Shown one piece after another: positions 1 to 8,326 of a stretch of DNA of 52,100 nt. The stretch spans positions 1 to 52,100 of the forward strand of contig JAKURL010000011.1 in NCBI GenBank assembly GCA_022449345.1, in the 5' to 3' direction. The notes under the pieces were generated by a model. It saw only the letters and a program-made list of their open reading frames with translations, was not told the origin of the DNA and did not search any database. The first letter of the stretch is position 1; each line of letters starts with the position of its first letter. This DNA comes from Candidatus Thalassarchaeum sp. (GTDB lineage: Archaea; Thermoplasmatota; Poseidoniia; Poseidoniales; Thalassarchaeaceae). The translations under genes and the position numbers were made by a program.

Positions 1-2
1 TT

Positions 3-530
3 CCATCCAAGGGCGACATACCCATCTCAATGTGTTTAGACAAGGCCTTCCCTTTTACTCCTGATATCAATCGAACCCACTTAATGTGGAGGTTCGTTGA
101 ACCAAATAGACAGCAGAATGACTTCGGTCCCACCGAGTGGGTTGATGTGGCTTGGAGCATATCTCCATTCATGGAGCCTGGCGAGCAGTGCATACTCCTA
201 GATGGTACCAATGGTACGATGCTAGAGAGCCACATACCATTACCCGAAACATCCGTTGGTAAAATTCAGTACAAGTCAAAATTAGGAACCGTAAATGGCG
301 CTTTCCCATTCACCTATCCTAATCCTGACACCGCGAATTACTACGAATTATCGATTCCTTATCGAGCTCCGTTTGGATCAGGAATACTCGCCTTGCTAAT
401 GTTCGCCTTCATCGCCACGATGGTTTGGGGCGGACTTGGATTTACCCTAAGAGCGATGTTTGACGATGAAGGCGGAGTAATTGGCTTACCCGAAGACCAA
501 AGCCATCTAATCGATAAGGAGGATTCCTGA
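3..530 (+). CDS. C-terminal part of an unrecognised membrane protein (5' partial)
   Basis: The frame is open from the left edge, so the true start lies outside the window; an internal ATG at 30 is not needed as a start. About 175 residues are visible. The first two thirds look like an extracytoplasmic beta-rich segment, followed by one membrane segment (around ALLMFAFIATMVWGG) and a short acidic tail rich in D and E. I do not recognise the family. The stop overlaps the start of the following sodium symporter gene (TGATG), so the two are probably translated together. An accessory role for the transporter is possible but rests only on this coupling. Confidence 0.6.
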   Translation, partial: PSKGDIPISMCLDKAFPFTPDINRTHLMWRFVEPNRQQNDFGPTEWVDVAWSISPFMEPGEQCILLDGTNGTMLESHIPLPETSVGKIQYKSKLGTVNGAFPFTYPNPDTANYYELSIPYRAPFGSGILALLMFAFIATMVWGGLGFTLRAMFDDEGGVIGLPEDQSHLIDKEDS

Positions 531-2335
531 TGGCTGAAGGCGGCTCCGACGAGTTTAGTGGCCGACTCGGCCTCATCTTCGCCACTATTGGTGCCGCTAT
601 TGGTACCGGCAATATATGGCGATTCCCAAGAATGGTGGGGGCCAATGGCGGGGGTTCTTTCCTAGTTCCTTGGCTGATTTTTCTCTTTCTTTGGTCAGTT
701 CCGTTGATTATCGCTGAGTTTGCTTTAGGAAAGCGAAGCCGAACTGGAACAGTCGGTACTTTTCGCATATTTGCAGGAAAGCGCTTCGCTTGGATGGGTC
801 TTTGGACAGCATGGATTTCGACCGCTATTGGTTTCTACTATGCGGTCGTTACAGGATGGTGCATCAATTACTTCCAGACCGCTATTCGCGGCGGCTTGGG
901 TTCAGATGTTGACACAGTAGAGGTATGGAACTCCTTCCTACAAAACCCAGCCGAAGTAGTATTCTTCCAAGCCATCGCAGTTGCCATTACCATGCTTGCA
1001 ATTTGGAAGGGTGCAAAGGCCATAGAAAAGGTCAACGTCGGCTTGATGATATCTCTATTCGTTCTACTATTTGCGGCATTATTCCTCGCCTTCGTGATGG
1101 ATCTTGAGGATGGTAGTCTAGACGGCTTCGTCTACATGTTTAGCATCCAGCCAGAATACTTAGTCCAGCCTGAGACATGGATTAACGGACTTTCACAATC
1201 AGCATGGTCCTGTTCCGCTGGTATGGGTATGGCGATTACCTATTCGGTTTACATGCGAAAAGACGAGGATACAACTCTCAACGCTGCAACGATGTGTCTT
1301 GCAAACAATAGCATCTCAATTATCGCGGGTCTAACCGTAATGATGGCGGTATTCGCTGTTGTAGACGACCCACTGGCCGCGGTCAGTGGTGGTAGTAGTG
1401 CGATTACATTCCTAGTACTTCCAGAGGTCTTTGCACAGGCCCCTGGCGGACCAGTGGTACAGTTGGCAATGGTTGCAATGTTTTTCTTGGCACTTTCCTT
1501 TGCTGCACTTACTTCGATGATTTCAACCGTCGAACTTTGTGTCCGAAACTTTGTCGATCACGGTATCAATAGACCACAAGCAGTTGGATTCACCAGCCTT
1601 GCAATATTCCTCTTCGGACTACCTAGCGCCATGACTTGGATATTGGTCGATGACTCGACAGGAGTTGCATTCCCTCAATTCCTAGAGGTTCAGGACCATA
1701 TCTGGGGATATGGCCTAATGTTCAGCGGCCTATTCATTGCCTACTCAATTTGGAAATACGGATGGAGTAGATATCGTGTTTGGCAAGAAGAGAACGATAT
1801 CTCTGGCTTTTCTATGCAAGACTACCTCGACAATGGTGTATCTTCATTCCGTGAAGATTTCATTAACACTGGAGACAATGATTGGTGGATTGGAAAGTGG
1901 TGGGATTACATCATGTATCTTGGATTCCCACTAATGTTCAGTGTCTTGATTCTCTCATACTTCGCAGATATGCTGGCAAATGTGGACAATCCTTGGGATC
2001 CAACTAACGCAAATGGAATCTCCATCATCCTACTATTTTGGGGCATAACGGCTATCCTATTCATCGGTATGAATCGGTTCATCATAGTCAATCGGATAGT
2101 CCCAACCACAGATGACCCTTGGCCATTGGCGGTCCTTTCAGGCAATTTCACTCTAGAACCTAGACCACTTTACCGAAATGTTCCGGAAGGTGCGGAAGTT
2201 CCAATCGATACTCTACCAGGTGGCGATGATCCATTCATCGTCCAAGTTGGAGAGAAACTTCCCGAGACCTTCCTTGATGATTCAGGTGAGACAAGAACTC
2301 ACTCTGGTTCAGGTCTAGAGGCTGAACTCGCGTGA
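530..2335 (+). CDS. Sodium-dependent transporter, NSS/SNF (SLC6) family
   Basis: This 601-residue polytopic membrane protein belongs to the neurotransmitter:sodium symporter family, whose members import amino acids or amines with Na+. The first membrane segment carries the family signature GTGNIWRFP (around residues 25-35), which in the family forms part of the Na+ and substrate site, followed by NGGGSFLVPW. Further hydrophobic segments run to about residue 530, and a hydrophilic tail of some 70 residues ends the protein. It is longer than compact bacterial homologues of about 450 residues because of the loop after residue 400 and this tail. The ATG overlaps the stop of the preceding gene, with a strong ribosome site AAGGAGG at 517-523. 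Substrate cannot be read from sequence; amino acids are the likely class. Confidence 0.9.
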   Translation: MAEGGSDEFSGRLGLIFATIGAAIGTGNIWRFPRMVGANGGGSFLVPWLIFLFLWSVPLIIAEFALGKRSRTGTVGTFRIFAGKRFAWMGLWTAWISTAIGFYYAVVTGWCINYFQTAIRGGLGSDVDTVEVWNSFLQNPAEVVFFQAIAVAITMLAIWKGAKAIEKVNVGLMISLFVLLFAALFLAFVMDLEDGSLDGFVYMFSIQPEYLVQPETWINGLSQSAWSCSAGMGMAITYSVYMRKDEDTTLNAATMCLANNSISIIAGLTVMMAVFAVVDDPLAAVSGGSSAITFLVLPEVFAQAPGGPVVQLAMVAMFFLALSFAALTSMISTVELCVRNFVDHGINRPQAVGFTSLAIFLFGLPSAMTWILVDDSTGVAFPQFLEVQDHIWGYGLMFSGLFIAYSIWKYGWSRYRVWQEENDISGFSMQDYLDNGVSSFREDFINTGDNDWWIGKWWDYIMYLGFPLMFSVLILSYFADMLANVDNPWDPTNANGISIILLFWGITAILFIGMNRFIIVNRIVPTTDDPWPLAVLSGNFTLEPRPLYRNVPEGAEVPIDTLPGGDDPFIVQVGEKLPETFLDDSGETRTHSGSGLEAELA

Positions 2336-2344
2336 GGGAATAGA

Positions 2345-2818
2345 TTGCTAATTAGTGAGGACTATCCTTGGTCCAAGCTGTTGCGGGAATATCTGTACTA
2401 CTGTGCAGTTGGTTGCATCAATGTTGCAATATTTTTCACTATTTATTGGGTTCTATATGATGTAAATCTACATTCAACATACCGAGCCGGAAGTGCTTGG
2501 GCTCTAGCCTATCTAATCAGCACCGTGCAATCTCATTTTCTACATCGTTGGTTGACCTTTGAATCGGCTTCCGATTACAAACGAAGTCTAGTTATTATGG
2601 TTCTAATTTACATCATTTTTCTTGCCATATCAACAGCCTCTCAGGCATACTTCGCTGACACACTTGGATACAATCACTGGCTGGTCTGGGCGGTGAACAC
2701 CTCCGCCTTTGGTTTCCTCTCATTCCTCAGTCTGAGAATCTACGCATTTCCACTATCTGATGGTCGAGTGACTAGAGTGGAACGGCTCGAAACCTTCCGT
2801 GAGAGCCGTAGGGCTTGA
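2345..2818 (+). CDS. GtrA-like four-helix membrane protein
   Basis: The protein has 157 residues with four predicted membrane segments (roughly residues 15-37, 48-66, 82-102 and 113-133) and a basic C-terminus rich in R. The arrangement, and the helix pattern with FLHRWLTFES after the second segment, match the GtrA/DPMS-associated family. Those proteins are thought to help move polyprenyl-linked sugars across the membrane or to assist glycosyltransferases. The start used is TTG at 2345, preceded by GTGAGGG; no ATG lies near. It follows the transporter by 9 bases and is likely co-transcribed with it. No glycosyltransferase lies next to it. Confidence 0.65.
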   Translation: MLISEDYPWSKLLREYLYYCAVGCINVAIFFTIYWVLYDVNLHSTYRAGSAWALAYLISTVQSHFLHRWLTFESASDYKRSLVIMVLIYIIFLAISTASQAYFADTLGYNHWLVWAVNTSAFGFLSFLSLRIYAFPLSDGRVTRVERLETFRESRRA

Positions 2819-2844
2819 AGAACGAATGATGACCCCTACACAAT

Positions 2845-4104
2845 ATGACTCAGGGGGTTAGAGGCACTCGAGATTTCTATCCTGAGGATATGCGCCTTCG
2901 CAATTGGCTCTTTGAGCGCTTCCACGCTGCCGCCCGTTCACACGGATTCGAGGAGTATGATGCCCCGGTCTTGGAAAGTGAAGAATTGTACACTCGCAAA
3001 GCTGGAGAAGATATTGTCGGCCAACTCTACAATTTCGAGGATAAGGGTGGCCGGAAAGTCGCACTTAGGCCGGAAATGACTCCATCGTTAGCCCGTATGG
3101 TAATGACCAGAGCGGGAGCCCTTGCATTACCGATTAAGTGGTATTCAATTCCACAATGTTGGCGTTACGAGAGAACCCAACGTGGGCGTGGGCGAGAACA
3201 CTACCAGTGGAATGTCGACATTTGGGGAATGGAAGGAGTAGAAGCCGATGCCGAATTACTATCTGTGCTGGTTCATTTCTTCAATTCAGTCGGCCTCGGT
3301 TCAGATGATTTAGTCATTAGAATCAGCAGTCGCAAGGTGCTAGAAGAGGTGCTAGGGTCTCTAGGAATCGAGGGAGAAACCTTTGCACAGACCTGTGTTA
3401 CAGTCGACAAAATGAATAAATTACCCGCTCATGTAATTGAGGCGCAATTAGGCGATTTAGGACTGTCTTCTGATGCTATTTCGACCATAAGGTCGGTTCT
3501 CGCTATAACTGACCTTGCATCTCTTGAATCTGCACTTGCTTCGAATAGTGAAGCGGTTGTGGAATTACAATCACTATTCGCTCTTTGTGATTCGTACGGA
3601 ATTTCGGATTGGGTATCCTTCGACGCCTCAGTGGTTCGTGGACTCGCTTACTATACTGGACCGGTTTTCGAAGCACATGATCGTGCTGGAATCCTACGAG
3701 CCATCTGTGGTGGTGGGCGTTATGACAAACTAATCGGCAGCCTCGGTGGGAAAGATTTGCCAGCTACAGGATTTGGCTTCGGCGACATGGTGATTATGGA
3801 ACTTCTAGCCGACAAAGGATTGATTCCCGAATTATCCTCTGGAGTGGGTGATGTTGTATTCGGAATGGGTGCTGAACTTCGTGGTGCTGCAATGCAGGTT
3901 GCGGGTAAGTTGCGAGCCAGTGGACGAAGTACCGATCTGGTTCTCGAGGATAAGCGCATCAAATGGGTATTCAAGCACGCGGAACGGTCTGGGGCGGCTC
4001 GTCTAGTCATGGTAATGCCAGAGGAGTGGTCAAAGGGCAACGTGAAGGTGAAGGATCTCGCTACTGGGGAGGAGACCGAGATTTCCTTCGACTCACTCGG
4101 CTGA
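2845..4104 (+). CDS. hisS: Histidyl-tRNA synthetase
   Basis: This class II aminoacyl-tRNA synthetase charges tRNA-His with histidine in the cytoplasm. Visible signatures are the N-terminal GTRDFYPEDM, motif 1/2 elements ALRPEMTPSLARM and CWRYERTQRGRGREHYQWN, the histidine-specific GLAYYTGPVFE and the motif 3 region GGGRYDKLIGSLGG. A C-terminal anticodon-binding domain ends at residue 419, a normal length. The ATG at 2845 fits the usual N-terminus. A CCCCT/AGGGG pair (2833-2837 and 2852-2856) would place the start codon in a loop, but this is weak. The last 44 bases overlap the end of the convergent secreted-protein gene. Confidence 0.97.
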   Translation: MTQGVRGTRDFYPEDMRLRNWLFERFHAAARSHGFEEYDAPVLESEELYTRKAGEDIVGQLYNFEDKGGRKVALRPEMTPSLARMVMTRAGALALPIKWYSIPQCWRYERTQRGRGREHYQWNVDIWGMEGVEADAELLSVLVHFFNSVGLGSDDLVIRISSRKVLEEVLGSLGIEGETFAQTCVTVDKMNKLPAHVIEAQLGDLGLSSDAISTIRSVLAITDLASLESALASNSEAVVELQSLFALCDSYGISDWVSFDASVVRGLAYYTGPVFEAHDRAGILRAICGGGRYDKLIGSLGGKDLPATGFGFGDMVIMELLADKGLIPELSSGVGDVVFGMGAELRGAAMQVAGKLRASGRSTDLVLEDKRIKWVFKHAERSGAARLVMVMPEEWSKGNVKVKDLATGEETEISFDSLG

Positions 4105-4876
4105 ACGCCGCTCCAGCCATCGCCAGACCCCCAATCGCCGATATCAGCCCAAACCCTGGGAGTCCTTTGTCCGCCGGCTGTTCCTCCACAACGATCTCCG
4201 GAGTCTCTGCAATTGGGAATTGTATCTGGGTCCTCATTCCGTCTTGGTTGTTAGAGTAGTAGAGCCTGAAGGAACCTCCACATTTCAGGACCTGCAACAT
4301 ACCGCTGCACGGAGTCCCTGATGCGTCCCAACCAACCTTGGAAATCTGAAACCTCACGCTAGGCTCTCCGTCGCTGGCGTTCCACCAGGTGGAGTTCTCC
4401 TGTACGTCGATTTCCCACTTAAGCTGCATGTCTTCGTCGTTGTTGAGATTCGGGAACGACCTGCTGTCGATAACCGTGTCCCCCTTCATCAGCGTGATTG
4501 TTAGGTCCTCATCCTCATCTGACTCCACTTCAGCGTGATCGACCCTAATGCCGATTTCCACCGTGATTTTCATCCCAGGATTCAGATAGACGTTCTGGTC
4601 GAATGCGAACTTCATGCGGCAGGTCACGTCCACCTCCAGCCTCTCGGCATCCCCCCCATCGACCTCCTCACCGTATCCTTGCTCCGCAGATCCGCTAGAT
4701 CCCTCTGGGTCGAAGTTCTCCCAGCAGTCAGTCAGATCGTCGTTTCCCCAGAAGTGCAGAATGTTGTTGATTGGAGATGGTTGTTCCGGGTCTAATGATT
4801 GTGCTAAGGCGGAGGAAGAAATCCCAGACGAGCAGAGCAGCATCACGAGGAGCGCGGTCGAAACCCTACGAAGCAT
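4061..4876 (-). CDS. Secreted protein with PGF-CTERM-like tail, paralog A
   Basis: A 271-residue protein starting with a clear signal peptide (MLRRVSTALLVMLLC, cleavage expected near ALAQS). The frame also allows a TTG start at 4951, but that would bury the signal peptide, so ATG 4876 is preferred. The mature part has several paired cysteines and shares HFWG, a D-x-C-W core, SSGSAxxGYG, LTITL and LYYSNN with its neighbour at 4948-5757. The C-terminus reads GLPGFGL, then a hydrophobic stretch, then RRK, the pattern of archaeosortase (PGF-CTERM) sorting signals for anchoring on the cell surface. It overlaps hisS tail to tail by 44 bases. Its base composition is visibly richer in G and C than its paralog. 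Function is unknown. Confidence 0.75.
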   Translation of the reverse strand: MLRRVSTALLVMLLCSSGISSSALAQSLDPEQPSPINNILHFWGNDDLTDCWENFDPEGSSGSAEQGYGEEVDGGDAERLEVDVTCRMKFAFDQNVYLNPGMKITVEIGIRVDHAEVESDEDEDLTITLMKGDTVIDSRSFPNLNNDEDMQLKWEIDVQENSTWWNASDGEPSVRFQISKVGWDASGTPCSGMLQVLKCGGSFRLYYSNNQDGMRTQIQFPIAETPEIVVEEQPADKGLPGFGLISAIGGLAMAGAAFSRVSRRKSRSPPQ

Positions 4877-4947
4877 CGGAAAATGCAGGGCCAATGTTTT
4901 GTTTGAGGTTATCCCAACCAGAAATAGGGTGAATAGACCCCTGAAGG

Positions 4948-5757
4948 TCAATGTTCGCGCCTAGTGTTTGCAATTGCAGCCATCGCAAGAGCGCCCAGAG
5001 CGGCAGCTAAACCGAATCCAGGTAGACTGTCGCTGACGTCTCCAATTATGCCGTCATCATCGTCTATGGGTCCGTCCATTGTCGCATTGATAACTGGGAA
5101 ATTTGTTTCAACACTGTAATTGTCTTCATTGTTTGAATAGTACATCAAAAATTCCCCCGTACAATCAAATATAATGCATTGAATGCCCGAGATTCCTGGA
5201 GCAGAATATTCTATCCTCACGACAGGTTCTTCTGAGCTCTTATTCCAACGGTACATTGTCTCGTTAACTGGAATGTCCCATTGAATTGTGAAATCTTCGT
5301 AATTGTTCACAGTCTCGACAGACTTTACAAATTGAGCGACATCTGTAGTTCCTCTTGAAAGAGTGATGGTCAAGTCTTTACATTCGGAGGTATCTGTACA
5401 ATCGTCAGAATATATTCTGAATGACAACTCCACTGTTATCGTGCCATTCTGATTGACGTACATGTCTTCTTTGAAATTCTCACCAGATTGTATTCGGCAG
5501 GAAATGTCAACTTCTACTTGTGTACCTTGAGAGAAGGTTTTCATTCCATAACCTTCTGATGCTGAGCCTGACGAATCATTATTATCGAAATGAGTCCAAC
5601 ATTGGTCTAGTTGGCTAGTTCCCCAAAAGTGCATGTGAGGGTTATCGACGGATGGTTGTTTGGGGTCATCCGCTTGAGCACTCGCCGGTGCAGCGATTGT
5701 GCTTACCAATAGGACCAGAACCAGACACATAGCCTGCAATCTGCGGTCTGCCATCAT
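4948..5757 (-). CDS. Secreted protein with PGF-CTERM-like tail, paralog B
   Basis: A 269-residue protein with a signal peptide (MCLVLVLLVSTIAAPASAQA) and a C-terminal sorting pattern: SLPGFGLAAALGALAMAA followed by NTRREH. This matches the PGF-CTERM layout recognised by archaeosortase A in other archaea. The mature domain aligns by eye with paralog A along its whole length: HFWGTSQLDQCW, SGSASEGYGMK, VDISCR, DLTITLS, FLMYYSNNEDN. It is richer in A and T than paralog A. It is the upstream gene of the pair on the minus strand, 71 bases before the ATG of paralog A, so an operon is likely. The conserved cysteines suggest disulfides outside the cell. Function is unknown. Confidence 0.75.
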   Translation of the reverse strand: MMADRRLQAMCLVLVLLVSTIAAPASAQADDPKQPSVDNPHMHFWGTSQLDQCWTHFDNNDSSGSASEGYGMKTFSQGTQVEVDISCRIQSGENFKEDMYVNQNGTITVELSFRIYSDDCTDTSECKDLTITLSRGTTDVAQFVKSVETVNNYEDFTIQWDIPVNETMYRWNKSSEEPVVRIEYSAPGISGIQCIIFDCTGEFLMYYSNNEDNYSVETNFPVINATMDGPIDDDDGIIGDVSDSLPGFGLAAALGALAMAAIANTRREH

Positions 5758-5841
5758 GAACCACCGTCAATGTGAGTCCGGTTTGAGGCTTTGCCCAATA
5801 TGACACACCCGCGCGCGAGAAGGTTTGTATTGGCTAAATCC

Positions 5842-6969
5842 TCAATCAAATCGCTGTAGGCTTCCACCGTCGCGATTAGCACCATGTCGAGCAATATTCA
5901 GTGCATCACCTAGGGAATCAGCACTCATAATCTCACGATCAAGTCGCTCAGAAGCAACTCCAGTAATGATTGACATGACTTTGATTGTATCTCCAAAGGC
6001 TGGGTCTTGTCGCGCCCCGAATATAACATTCGCATCAGGAGATAGGCGCGAAGTCATCAAGTCACAGACCTGATTAGCCTGTTCTAGAGTCATGTATGGC
6101 CCACCTGTGACGTGAATTAATGCCCCAGTCGCTCCATCGATTTCGATATCGAGTAATGGGTGGTTTAGTGCTTCGTGAACCACGTCCTCCGGACCTTGTT
6201 CGCTCTCACCATACAGCATCATTGTAACTCCACCATTCTTCATGATGGCTCGAACGTCTGCAAAGTCTAGGTTGATTAGACTTGGAAGTGTAATCGTCTC
6301 GACGATTCCCTTGACGATTTCAGCAATCAATTGGTCCATGATAGAGAAGGCCTCGTCAAGTGGAAGATTCGGAACATAATGCAACAATCTGTTATTGTCG
6401 AGTACGAGGACTGCATCTGCAGCTTTACGCAGTAATTCGAGGCCTTCCAGCGCTCTCTGCATTCTCATTCGTCGCTCGACCGAAAATGGAGTTGTGACGA
6501 TGGCTACAACAAGAGCGCCGGAACGCTTGGCTTCCTCTGCTACAATCGGTGCGATACCGGTGCCGGTTCCGCCTCCTAGTCCAGCGGTAACGAACACCAA
6601 ATCGGCGCCGTTTACGATACGCGTAATGACATCTCTTCCAGCCTCTGCGCACCGACGTCCAGTAATTGGATCTCCACCAGCACCTAGTCCTCTGGTAATG
6701 TGGCGCCCGACCAACAATTTCTGTTGTGCGCGTGTGTGGTCGAGATGCTGTTTGTCGGTGTTGATTGCAACTGTAATTGCGCCCTCGACTCCGATGTGAG
6801 TGATTCGATTCATGGTATTGTTTCCAGAACCACCGCAACCGCATACCAATATGCGAGGGTCAGGCGGTCCGAAAGACTCCAATTCACGGTCAGTCAGAGC
6901 CGTAGGGATTCTTTCAGCCGCAGTAGTAGCAGGCCCTCCGCTCAACCCTGTTGCCGAACCGTCCCCCAT
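5842..6969 (-). CDS. ftsZ: Cell division GTPase FtsZ (tubulin/FtsZ family)
   Basis: The tubulin-like GTPase polymerises into the cytokinetic ring under the membrane. Seen are the N-terminal nucleotide loop CGCGGSGNNTMNRI, the tubulin signature GLGGGTGTGIAPIVAE and the T7 loop NLDFADVRAIM with its catalytic aspartate. The C-terminal domain is complete up to about residue 350, followed by a short tail (ARHGANRDGGSLQRFD). An ATG at 6987 is in frame, but the GGAGG at about 6977-6981 sits correctly for the ATG at 6969, giving 375 residues. The spacing and motifs fit true archaeal FtsZ rather than the CetZ group. A small perfect hairpin lies just upstream (6980-6994). Confidence 0.95.
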   Translation of the reverse strand: MGDGSATGLSGGPATTAAERIPTALTDRELESFGPPDPRILVCGCGGSGNNTMNRITHIGVEGAITVAINTDKQHLDHTRAQQKLLVGRHITRGLGAGGDPITGRRCAEAGRDVITRIVNGADLVFVTAGLGGGTGTGIAPIVAEEAKRSGALVVAIVTTPFSVERRMRMQRALEGLELLRKAADAVLVLDNNRLLHYVPNLPLDEAFSIMDQLIAEIVKGIVETITLPSLINLDFADVRAIMKNGGVTMMLYGESEQGPEDVVHEALNHPLLDIEIDGATGALIHVTGGPYMTLEQANQVCDLMTSRLSPDANVIFGARQDPAFGDTIKVMSIITGVASERLDREIMSADSLGDALNIARHGANRDGGSLQRFD

Positions 6970-6979
6970 TGTGTGTCCT

Positions 6980-6994
6980 CCGTGCATCCCACGG
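6980..6994 (-). promoter_or_regulatory. Leader hairpin before ftsZ
   Basis: A perfect 5-bp inverted repeat CCGTG / CACGG with a 5-base loop lies 10 bases before the ftsZ ATG and overlaps the ribosome-site region on the minus strand. It is the shortest member of a group of start-proximal hairpins in this window, and alone it could be chance. Confidence 0.3.
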
Positions 6995-7114
6995 GCATTG
7001 CACCCTACGTCATCACAGTGCCATTTCCAGCCTTCTTAACCGTTGAGGGCATAGACGGGGGTGAGAATGCGATTATCGGAGTCTAGATGTTCGGCCGGAA
7101 TGCCTCCGGAAAGC

Positions 7115-7123
7115 AAGATAAAC
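7115..7123 (+). promoter_or_regulatory. Possible TATA box for tRNA-Tyr
   Basis: The A/T-rich AAGATAAAC lies about 25-32 bases before the mature tRNA 5' end, the distance expected for an archaeal TATA box if transcription begins close to the tRNA. Context around it is G/C-rich, which makes the run stand out. Sequence match is only partial. Confidence 0.3.
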
Positions 7124-7147
7124 AGGAGGTCGCCCGAATAGTCCATA

Positions 7148-7251
7148 CCGCGCTTAGCTCAGTTGGCTAGAGCACCTGACTGTAGACTGGAAACACTTGG
7201 TTGTAGGCAGCCATCAGGGGGTCCCCGGTTCAAGTCCGGGAGCGCGGACCA
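7148..7251 (+). tRNA. tRNA-Tyr (GTA) with a 27-base anticodon-loop intron
   Basis: The cloverleaf folds fully. The acceptor stem is CCGCGCT/AGCGCGG, the D stem GCTC/GAGC, the anticodon stem CCTGA (7175-7179) with TCAGG (7214-7218), and the T arm CCCGG-TTCAAGT-CCGGG. The anticodon GTA is at 7182-7184. Between position 37 (7185) and position 38 (7213) lies an intron of about 27 bases (7186-7212), the usual archaeal site, to be removed by the splicing endonuclease. The first pair C1-G72 and discriminator A73 are the archaeal TyrRS identity elements. CCA is encoded (7249-7251). The exact splice ends were placed by fitting a 7-base loop. Confidence 0.93.
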
Positions 7252-7351
7252 CAATAATCTCAAGTCGACCTTCGGTACACGTAGTGTTCCGAGTTCGTAG
7301 ATTAGGCTCATAAAGGGGAGTCAGGTCGGCGGGATGCTTGGAGGGACTATG

Positions 7352-7939
7352 ATGGGAGTCATGAAGCACTTGGGTTCGGTTTGGAAGCAGCCGAAGCAGA
7401 ACATACCCTCCGCACACCGCCGAGAAAGAATGGCAAGCTGGCGACGTGAGCCAGTATTCCAGCGCATTGAGCGTCCAACTCGTCTCGATGCGGCTCGTAG
7501 TGTTGGATACAAGGCAAAGCAGGGAATTACTGTCGTGCGCACACGCGTGAGGCGTGGTGGACTGCGCAAGGGTAAGGTTCACATGAAGCGCAAGCCATCT
7601 AAGGCGGGTATCAAGAAAATCACCATGGGCAAGTCAATTCAGAGAATAGCGGAGGAGCGCACAAGCAAGCGCTACCCGAACCTCGAGGTTCTCAATTCCT
7701 ACTGGGTAGGTGAGGATGGAAAGAACAAGTTCTACGAAGTCATCATGGTTGATCCACATCACCCAGCAATCAAGTCTGACAAACAATTGAGCTGGATTGC
7801 TGAAGGAAATAACCACCGGGGTCGCGCTGCTCGCGGAAAGACCAGCGCCGGAAAGCGCGGACGTGGATTGTACAACAAGGGCAAGGGTGCCGAGAAACTC
7901 CGCCCTTCCTTGAAGGCCAACAAGAACCTCGGAAAATAA
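7352..7939 (+). CDS. rpl15e: Ribosomal protein eL15 (L15e), large subunit
   Basis: The protein is basic, has 195 residues and binds 23S rRNA in the archaeal/eukaryotic large subunit. Family signatures are [38 protein letters not shown], and the hallmark [18 protein letters not shown] followed by [16 protein letters not shown]. The tail is lysine and arginine rich, as usual. Starts are possible at 7334, 7349 and 7352. The GGAGGG at 7340-7345 is best placed for ATG 7352, giving [11 protein letters not shown] at the N-terminus. The gene stands 100 bases after the tRNA and 48 bases before a PRC-barrel gene. Confidence 0.96.
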   Translation: MGVMKHLGSVWKQPKQNIPSAHRRERMASWRREPVFQRIERPTRLDAARSVGYKAKQGITVVRTRVRRGGLRKGKVHMKRKPSKAGIKKITMGKSIQRIAEERTSKRYPNLEVLNSYWVGEDGKNKFYEVIMVDPHHPAIKSDKQLSWIAEGNNHRGRAARGKTSAGKRGRGLYNKGKGAEKLRPSLKANKNLGK

Positions 7940-7987
7940 TCCTTCTTAGGAGTAAGTTGATTTCATCCCCCATCGCGGAAGCCTTCG

Positions 7988-8242
7988 ATGGTGGAGAGCG
8001 AAGTCAGTGTAATTCGAGATTTACCGGTCATCCTGCCGGATGGTCGTCTTCTCGGTACCGTGCACGACACAGTCGTCGAGACGGATTCTTGGACCTGCAC
8101 TCACATCTTCGTTGCCGACCCTCCAGCGGACTTAGTAGAAGGTCGAATTCATGTTGCAGTTCCGTGGAATTGGGTCCGTTCTGTTGGAGATGTAGTAGTC
8201 CTCCGTTGGTTTCCTCCTACACCAATTCCTAAGGATGAATAA
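7988..8242 (+). CDS. Small PRC-barrel domain protein
   Basis: This 84-residue protein is a single PRC-barrel-like beta domain. Seen is the typical opening of a short hydrophobic strand, then PDGRLLGTVHDTVVETDSW, then a second half containing VEGRIHVAVPWNWVRSVGDVVVL. Archaeal stand-alone PRC-barrel proteins are widespread and have been linked to RNA metabolism, ribosome biology and, in some groups, cell division. Its place directly after aL15e, in the same direction, suits the first of these. The ATG at 7988 starts the domain without an extension; no clear ribosome site precedes it. Confidence 0.75.
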   Translation: MVESEVSVIRDLPVILPDGRLLGTVHDTVVETDSWTCTHIFVADPPADLVEGRIHVAVPWNWVRSVGDVVVLRWFPPTPIPKDE

Positions 8243-8255
8243 TCTCTCAATAACC

Positions 8256-8263
8256 TTATATTT
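8256..8263 (+). promoter_or_regulatory. Likely TATA box of the envelope gene cluster
   Basis: TTATATTT lies 63 bases before the chosen ATG of the first large envelope gene, in an A/T-rich gap after the PRC-barrel gene. It resembles the archaeal TATA consensus and would place the transcript start near 8288. It is the clearest TATA-like site seen in the window, but is read by eye only. Confidence 0.45.
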
Positions 8264-8326
8264 CTTTGATACATTTCCGAACGTAATTGCGATACGATTC
8301 AAAAGGTGAGGGTGAACCCCTACGTG

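Noticed and set aside
2833-2856. CCCCT / AGGGG pairing around the hisS start codon
   Set aside because: The loop is 14 bases and the stem only 5 pairs; too weak to list as a feature.
5806-5818. Alternating CG run near 5810 as a Z-DNA or methylation site
   Set aside because: Only a few CG steps in a row in a short gap; nothing else supports a function.
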